Assembly: GCA_023397045.1 (NCBI GenBank)
Contig: JAEWUR010000030.1
Coordinates: 1-9,737, forward strand
Direction: 5' to 3'
Length of the DNA: 9,737 nucleotides
DNA from: Planctomycetota bacterium
Lineage (GTDB): Bacteria; Planctomycetota; Planctomycetia; Pirellulales; Thermoguttaceae
Shown here one piece after another: positions 6,954-9,737 of the stretch. Both the position numbers and the translations under genes were made by a program. The first letter of the stretch is position 1; each line of letters opens with the position of its first letter. The notes below the pieces were generated by a model that worked only from the letters and a program-made list of their open reading frames with translations, had not been told where the DNA came from and made no database searches.

Positions 6954-7814
6954 TTACCTATGTTTGCGCCACGCATAGGTCAGTAAACCCACCAGTCCGA
7001 ACCCGGCGAGCACGATCGCACTCGGTTCGGGCACGGAACTGATCCTGAAATAGCCGAAGTCGGCGCCCGGGGTCACCGTTCCACCAACCCACGTCTTCGC
7101 ATAGAGCCCAATCCTCATCGTCCCGGTCACGCCCCCGCCAGGAAACTCCCAGTCATTGAGGGGGGCCAACGCGGTCCATGCGGCTGCTCCGTCCTGCTTG
7201 TAGGAGCATGTCCACGTCGCAGCGGCGCTGTCCCGGACCACTTTCAGGTGGTATGCCTTGGTCAAATCCAGCACATCACCCGATACGCGAGTGGCACTAT
7301 TGCAGGCTTGTGCGAAAACGGTGGGGTTCGGGAGACCTGCCTGACTCATGATATCATCCCGATACAACGCAAGGCCCATATCGTAGCCAAAGTATTCCGT
7401 AGGACCCTGCCACGTAACATAGGGTGTTGTCTCATGGGCGGTATCATAGATCATAATGCCGGCAACGAACCTATCGGGCATGGTTCCGCCGTTCACCGTG
7501 GCGGCATCGACCATTGTTTCCACCACAAAATCCTCGGAAGGACTGACCAAGCTGGTCAGCAGGAACGGCGCCGAGTTGCGGGCGGTCGCCCAGGTCGCCC
7601 CTGTCCACGAGTCCTCGCTTCCGCTAGCGAGCTTAATTCGCATATGGCCCGGCCGAGCCGTCAGACTATGCGTGTCATCTTGATCCGGATCGTTCCAGGT
7701 CCAGATGGGGTTCAAAGTACTGCTGTCGAAGTCATCGTCGAAAGCAACCCCAAACGCTGATCTGGTCATACATAGAATCAAAGCCATACAACCTAAAGCA
7801 ACTTGTGCTTTCAT
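6954..7814 (-). CDS. PEP-CTERM protein with concanavalin A-like (beta-xylosidase C-terminal-like) domain
   Basis: A 286-residue protein. ATG 7814 is chosen over the longer frame starting at 7961 because GAGGAA lies six bases upstream and a signal peptide follows directly (MKAQVALGCMALILCM, cleavage near residue 20-24). Residues about 26-255 resemble concanavalin A-like domains found at the C-termini of family 43 beta-xylosidases and in DUF1349 proteins: DDFDSSTLNPIWTW, LTARPGHMRI, a FVVET strand, YHLKVVRDS and MRIGLYA. That fold suggests carbohydrate binding, which is inference; no catalytic pair was recognised. The end is VPEPS (PEP at 262-264), a hydrophobic helix and YAWRKHR, an exosortase-sorting signal. 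Its stop is followed by a strong hairpin. It lies between another PEP-CTERM gene and the DUF1559 operon and may be expressed with them. Confidence 0.88.
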   Translation of the reverse strand: MKAQVALGCMALILCMTRSAFGVAFDDDFDSSTLNPIWTWNDPDQDDTHSLTARPGHMRIKLASGSEDSWTGATWATARNSAPFLLTSLVSPSEDFVVETMVDAATVNGGTMPDRFVAGIMIYDTAHETTPYVTWQGPTEYFGYDMGLALYRDDIMSQAGLPNPTVFAQACNSATRVSGDVLDLTKAYHLKVVRDSAAATWTCSYKQDGAAAWTALAPLNDWEFPGGGVTGTMRIGLYAKTWVGGTVTPGADFGYFRISSVPEPSAIVLAGFGLVGLLTYAWRKHR

Positions 7815-7835
7815 AACATCTTCCTCATATCTATT

Positions 7836-7854
7836 AGGTAGCGGAGCGCTGCCT
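7836..7854 (-). promoter_or_regulatory. Leader hairpin next to the Shine-Dalgarno of the concanavalin A-like gene
   Basis: AGGTAGCG (7836-7843) and CGCTGCCT (7847-7854) can pair over eight positions, one of them a G-T wobble, around the loop GAG. It sits nine bases upstream of the Shine-Dalgarno GAGGAA (7821-7826) that sets the start at 7814. On the transcribed strand an AAGGAGG lies at its outer edge (7852-7858) with no start codon within range, so it may be chance or part of the fold. A role in translation is only a guess. Confidence 0.4.
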
Positions 7855-7913
7855 CCTTGGGAAATTGAAAGAGAACACGGACTGCCAACCTCTCCGTTGC
7901 CGTCATTGAGTGC

Positions 7914-7962
7914 GATGGCGGAGGATGGTGGAGTGTTTTTTCGCCATCCACCATCCGCCATC
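7914..7962. repeat. Imperfect palindrome of CCATCC-type units
   Basis: GATGGC (7914-7919) plus GGATGGTGG (7923-7931) pair with CCACCATCC (7948-7956) plus GCCATC (7957-7962), 15 pairs with a three-base bulge around a 16-base loop that contains T6. It lies 20 bases downstream of the stop of the PEP-CTERM gene ending at 7982. On the transcribed strand no T run follows the stem, so it is not a classical terminator. The longer open frame from 7961 starts inside this palindrome and was rejected as the gene start. Confidence 0.7.
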
Positions 7963-7981
7963 CATCATGCAACACACGATG

Positions 7982-8707
7982 CTACTTGCGCTTGCGCCAG
8001 GCGTAGGCCAGTATGCCGAAAAATGCAGTAGACAACAGCACCATTGTATGAGGTTCCGGTACGGCATTGGCCTCCAGCCGTATGTTGTCAAAACCCATAA
8101 TGCTATACGTGTCCCATGTCTCGTCGCTGCTCGTAAACAGCAGAGAAACGCCTATCTGCTGGTTCGCCCAGGCGTCCCCAGCCGTCACTCCCGAAAGCGT
8201 CACGCTATAGTCGTTCAACGCAGTCGTGGACATCTCGCTGCGCTGTATGTCTTGGCTTGCAACCGTGACACGGTCAGCACCATCCATATAGTACAATATC
8301 AGACTAAGCTTATCAGCTTGTTTGCCCAAATAACCGATGATTGTGCCCTCACTGAAGGCGCCAGCCGTCAATGTATACGATTGACCGGGCTGATACGTGT
8401 CAGTGAGAAGCTGCTTGATGCCTGCATTTCGATGTCCATAAATCTGGATGGAGCCAAAATTATCGCCATCCGTATTCGATGGTGCACTTGCGTTGACTTT
8501 GTTTTCAACACCGGCGAATACTAACCCATTGGAGTCGTACGTGGTCCACGCCTCCAGCGGATCGGTGTTGTTGAACGCCTGGTACGTCGACGTAGCTGGG
8601 TACTCGAACGAGGAATTTCCAATGGCAATCGAATCCGCAACCACGGGGGTTGCCATGGCCGATACTAGCGACACAATGCACACTGCTCCTAAGAGTGTCC
8701 GAAACAT
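7982..8707 (-). CDS. PEP-CTERM sorting-domain protein with beta-sandwich-like body
   Basis: A 241-residue protein. ATG 8707 is preferred to upstream starts (frame open to 8809) because GGGAG lies eight bases upstream and a signal peptide begins at once (MFRTLLGAVCIVSLVSAMAT, cleavage near VVA-DS, residue 24). The mature part begins IAIGNSSFEYP and continues with WTTYDSNG, NTDGDNFGSIQIYG, QSYTLTAGAF, LSLILYYMDG and MGFDNIRLE. This layout (N-x-SFE-P, a DG-N element, a G-x-x-YTLT strand, and a closing FDNIRLE strand) is shared by secreted proteins with carbohydrate-binding-like or HpiC1-like beta-sandwich domains. The end is VPEPH (PEP at 217-219), a hydrophobic helix and YAWRKRK. Exported and exosortase-sorted; ligand unknown. 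Family of the body is a tentative match, the sorting signal is secure. Confidence 0.88.
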   Translation of the reverse strand: MFRTLLGAVCIVSLVSAMATPVVADSIAIGNSSFEYPATSTYQAFNNTDPLEAWTTYDSNGLVFAGVENKVNASAPSNTDGDNFGSIQIYGHRNAGIKQLLTDTYQPGQSYTLTAGAFSEGTIIGYLGKQADKLSLILYYMDGADRVTVASQDIQRSEMSTTALNDYSVTLSGVTAGDAWANQQIGVSLLFTSSDETWDTYSIMGFDNIRLEANAVPEPHTMVLLSTAFFGILAYAWRKRK

Positions 8708-8754
8708 AATCCTATCTCCCATAAACAAAACATTCATCGCAACCGCCGTCAGGC

Positions 8755-8773
8755 TGCTGGCTACGCGCCAGCA
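8755..8773 (-). promoter_or_regulatory. Perfect 7-bp hairpin in the leader of the PEP-CTERM gene
   Basis: TGCTGGC (8755-8761) and GCCAGCA (8767-8773) pair fully around a five-base loop, 48 bases upstream of the start at 8707. No T run follows on the transcribed strand, so a terminator is unlikely. The rest of the 229-base gap 8708-8936 shows the Shine-Dalgarno sequence but no convincing promoter boxes and no gene. Confidence 0.4.
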
Positions 8774-8936
8774 ATACTCATACCGCCGGTCGGTTATCAA
8801 CAGTGTCACGTTGACGCCCGTTAGTTACGCTTAGGGCATCAGAGCAAGTATCAGGACAGGTCATTCCCGATATTGCTTCACTTGTCTTTCTTTCAATCCT
8901 CTCCTTTCTGGGCCAAGATGAGGGCTCTCTAGCTAG

Positions 8937-9737
8937 CTAATGCTGAGGCATTGTGGGAATCAGTTCCAGGCGTGGATCGCCGAATAGGACGCTATCCCCG
9001 CTGATATCGCCGCCCCCATCGGTCACGGCAATCGTCAAAAACCGATCCTTGTCGGAAATGGGAATATTGATAGGCATCGCGCCGAGCGCGCCGTTGATTT
9101 CTCGACGTTGAAATCGAATTTGGCCGTCGATGAGAACCCAGATATCCGCAACTGCCCACCCAGACGGATCCGAAATCCCTGTTGTTGTGAGAAACCGTCC
9201 AATTCTTAAATCAGGATTCGCTTTACGAATCGCATCGAGGCTGAACGTAATACCCTTGTTGGAGTGCATTAGAAGAACTCCATGACTACCTGCCGCGTAG
9301 TCAACATCTCCCAGCACGAATGTCGATGGCTCGATACCGCGGCATCCCCGACCAAACGCCCAGATAAATCGAATTGTACGATTGGATGTTTTGGGAAACA
9401 GGTCAAAGAAATGTCCACCGGAATCTACGGTAACCGGACCATTGCGGCCATCGGGGATAAAAAGTCCATCGACAAACGGCAACTGCGAACCGTAGTACAC
9501 TCCGTCGCCAGCAGCTTGTTCATCAGACGACTTGAAGGGAACCAAATTGCCGACCGTGTCAAGACCCGCGTTGCGCTTGCCGGAGAATCCATCACCGCCA
9601 GCCACCACGTCAACCAGGTCGACGAGTTTGAGCCTCTGGGTATGGCCGGGCATTTCGCGTACGAACCTGACCGCTTCGGTGATCGTAGGAACGACCGTCA
9701 GACGCGGACCGACGTCATGCAAATCGCCGCCATAATC
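8937..9737 (-). CDS. C-terminal part of probable FecR-like sensor with NPCBM-like domain (5'-truncated)
   Basis: The frame is open to the window edge (266 residues visible, starting with DYGGDLHDVGP), so the start lies outside; TTG 9722 is not taken as a true start. The visible part has EAVRFVREMP, then LKLVDLVDVVAGGDGFSGKRN, VDGLFIPDGRNGPV, GVLLMHSNKGITFSLDAIRKAN, ADIWVLIDGQIRF and a final RFLTIAVTDGGGDI..FGDPRLEL. The last ~130 residues fit an NPCBM-like (putative carbohydrate-binding) domain. The LVDVVAGGDGF linker is, as I recall it, typical of large planctomycete proteins with an N-terminal FecR domain and transmembrane segment, partners of ECF sigma factors. The FecR part is not in the window, so this is family-pattern inference. 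No signal peptide or PEP-CTERM is visible. It would be the regulatory or sensing head of the locus. Confidence 0.75.
   Translation of the reverse strand, partial: DYGGDLHDVGPRLTVVPTITEAVRFVREMPGHTQRLKLVDLVDVVAGGDGFSGKRNAGLDTVGNLVPFKSSDEQAAGDGVYYGSQLPFVDGLFIPDGRNGPVTVDSGGHFFDLFPKTSNRTIRFIWAFGRGCRGIEPSTFVLGDVDYAAGSHGVLLMHSNKGITFSLDAIRKANPDLRIGRFLTTTGISDPSGWAVADIWVLIDGQIRFQRREINGALGAMPINIPISDKDRFLTIAVTDGGGDISGDSVLFGDPRLELIPTMPQH

Noticed and set aside
7248..7760. Plus-strand open frame of 170 codons
   Set aside because: Antisense to the concanavalin A-like PEP-CTERM gene; no independent evidence of coding.
7815..7961. 49-residue N-terminal extension of the concanavalin A-like protein
   Set aside because: It would start inside a palindrome and place the signal peptide internally; ATG 7814 has a good Shine-Dalgarno sequence and an immediate signal peptide.
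7914..7962. Classical intrinsic terminator for the gene ending at 7982
   Set aside because: On the transcribed strand no T run follows the stem; the run of six lies in the loop and reads as A on that strand.
8708..8809. 34-residue N-terminal extension of the PEP-CTERM protein ending at 7982
   Set aside because: It puts the signal peptide internally, while ATG 8707 has GGGAG at eight bases and starts the signal peptide directly.

Overview
The window looks like a piece of a planctomycete chromosome (phylum Planctomycetota, probably a Pirellulales relative). The markers are a DUF1559 pseudopilin-like protein with the H-X9-DG ending, a small transthyretin-like lipoprotein just behind it, three visible PEP-CTERM tails (two ending in YAWRK(H/R)(R/K)), a very long secreted protein with autotransporter-associated beta-strand repeats, and a FecR-type sensor C-terminus. 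Taxonomy is inferred from these gene families only. No tRNA, rRNA, CRISPR, IS element or phage gene was seen.

All seven genes lie on the minus strand, so transcription runs from high to low coordinates. In that order: (1) 9737-8937, 5'-truncated C-terminal part of a probable FecR-like sensor with an NPCBM-like domain; (2) 8707-7982, PEP-CTERM protein with a beta-sandwich-like body; (3) 7814-6954, PEP-CTERM protein with a concanavalin A-like domain; (4) 6823-5885, DUF1559 protein; (5) 5855-5403, lipoprotein; (6) 5365-4097, secreted clan GH-A-type glycoside hydrolase with PEP-CTERM; (7) 3874 to beyond base 1, a giant protein with a paralogous glycoside hydrolase domain fused to autotransporter-type beta-helix repeats and cut by the window edge. 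Genes 4-6 are 29 and 37 bases apart and look like one operon. There is no gene-free stretch longer than 229 bases.

The gene content suggests an exported, surface-anchored polysaccharide-handling locus. A membrane sensor (and, by inference, an ECF sigma factor outside the window) would control secreted glycosidases, carbohydrate-binding-like PEP-CTERM proteins sorted by an exosortase elsewhere, and a pseudopilin-like/lipoprotein pair. The substrate cannot be read from the sequence.

The most unusual non-coding signal is that three of the four larger intergenic gaps (3875-4096, 6824-6953, 7815-7981) each hold imperfect palindromes built from short formulaic units: CGCGAAT in 10-base steps, a CTTTGCGCCTTTGCG formula, a CCATCCACCATCC formula and a CAGGAGG/ACAGAGA formula. 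One runs into the coding region of gene 6 and appears to have supplied its last codons; another abuts the Shine-Dalgarno sequence of gene 4. The main protein-level novelty is the tandem pair of homologous glycosidase domains carried on two very different surface scaffolds.
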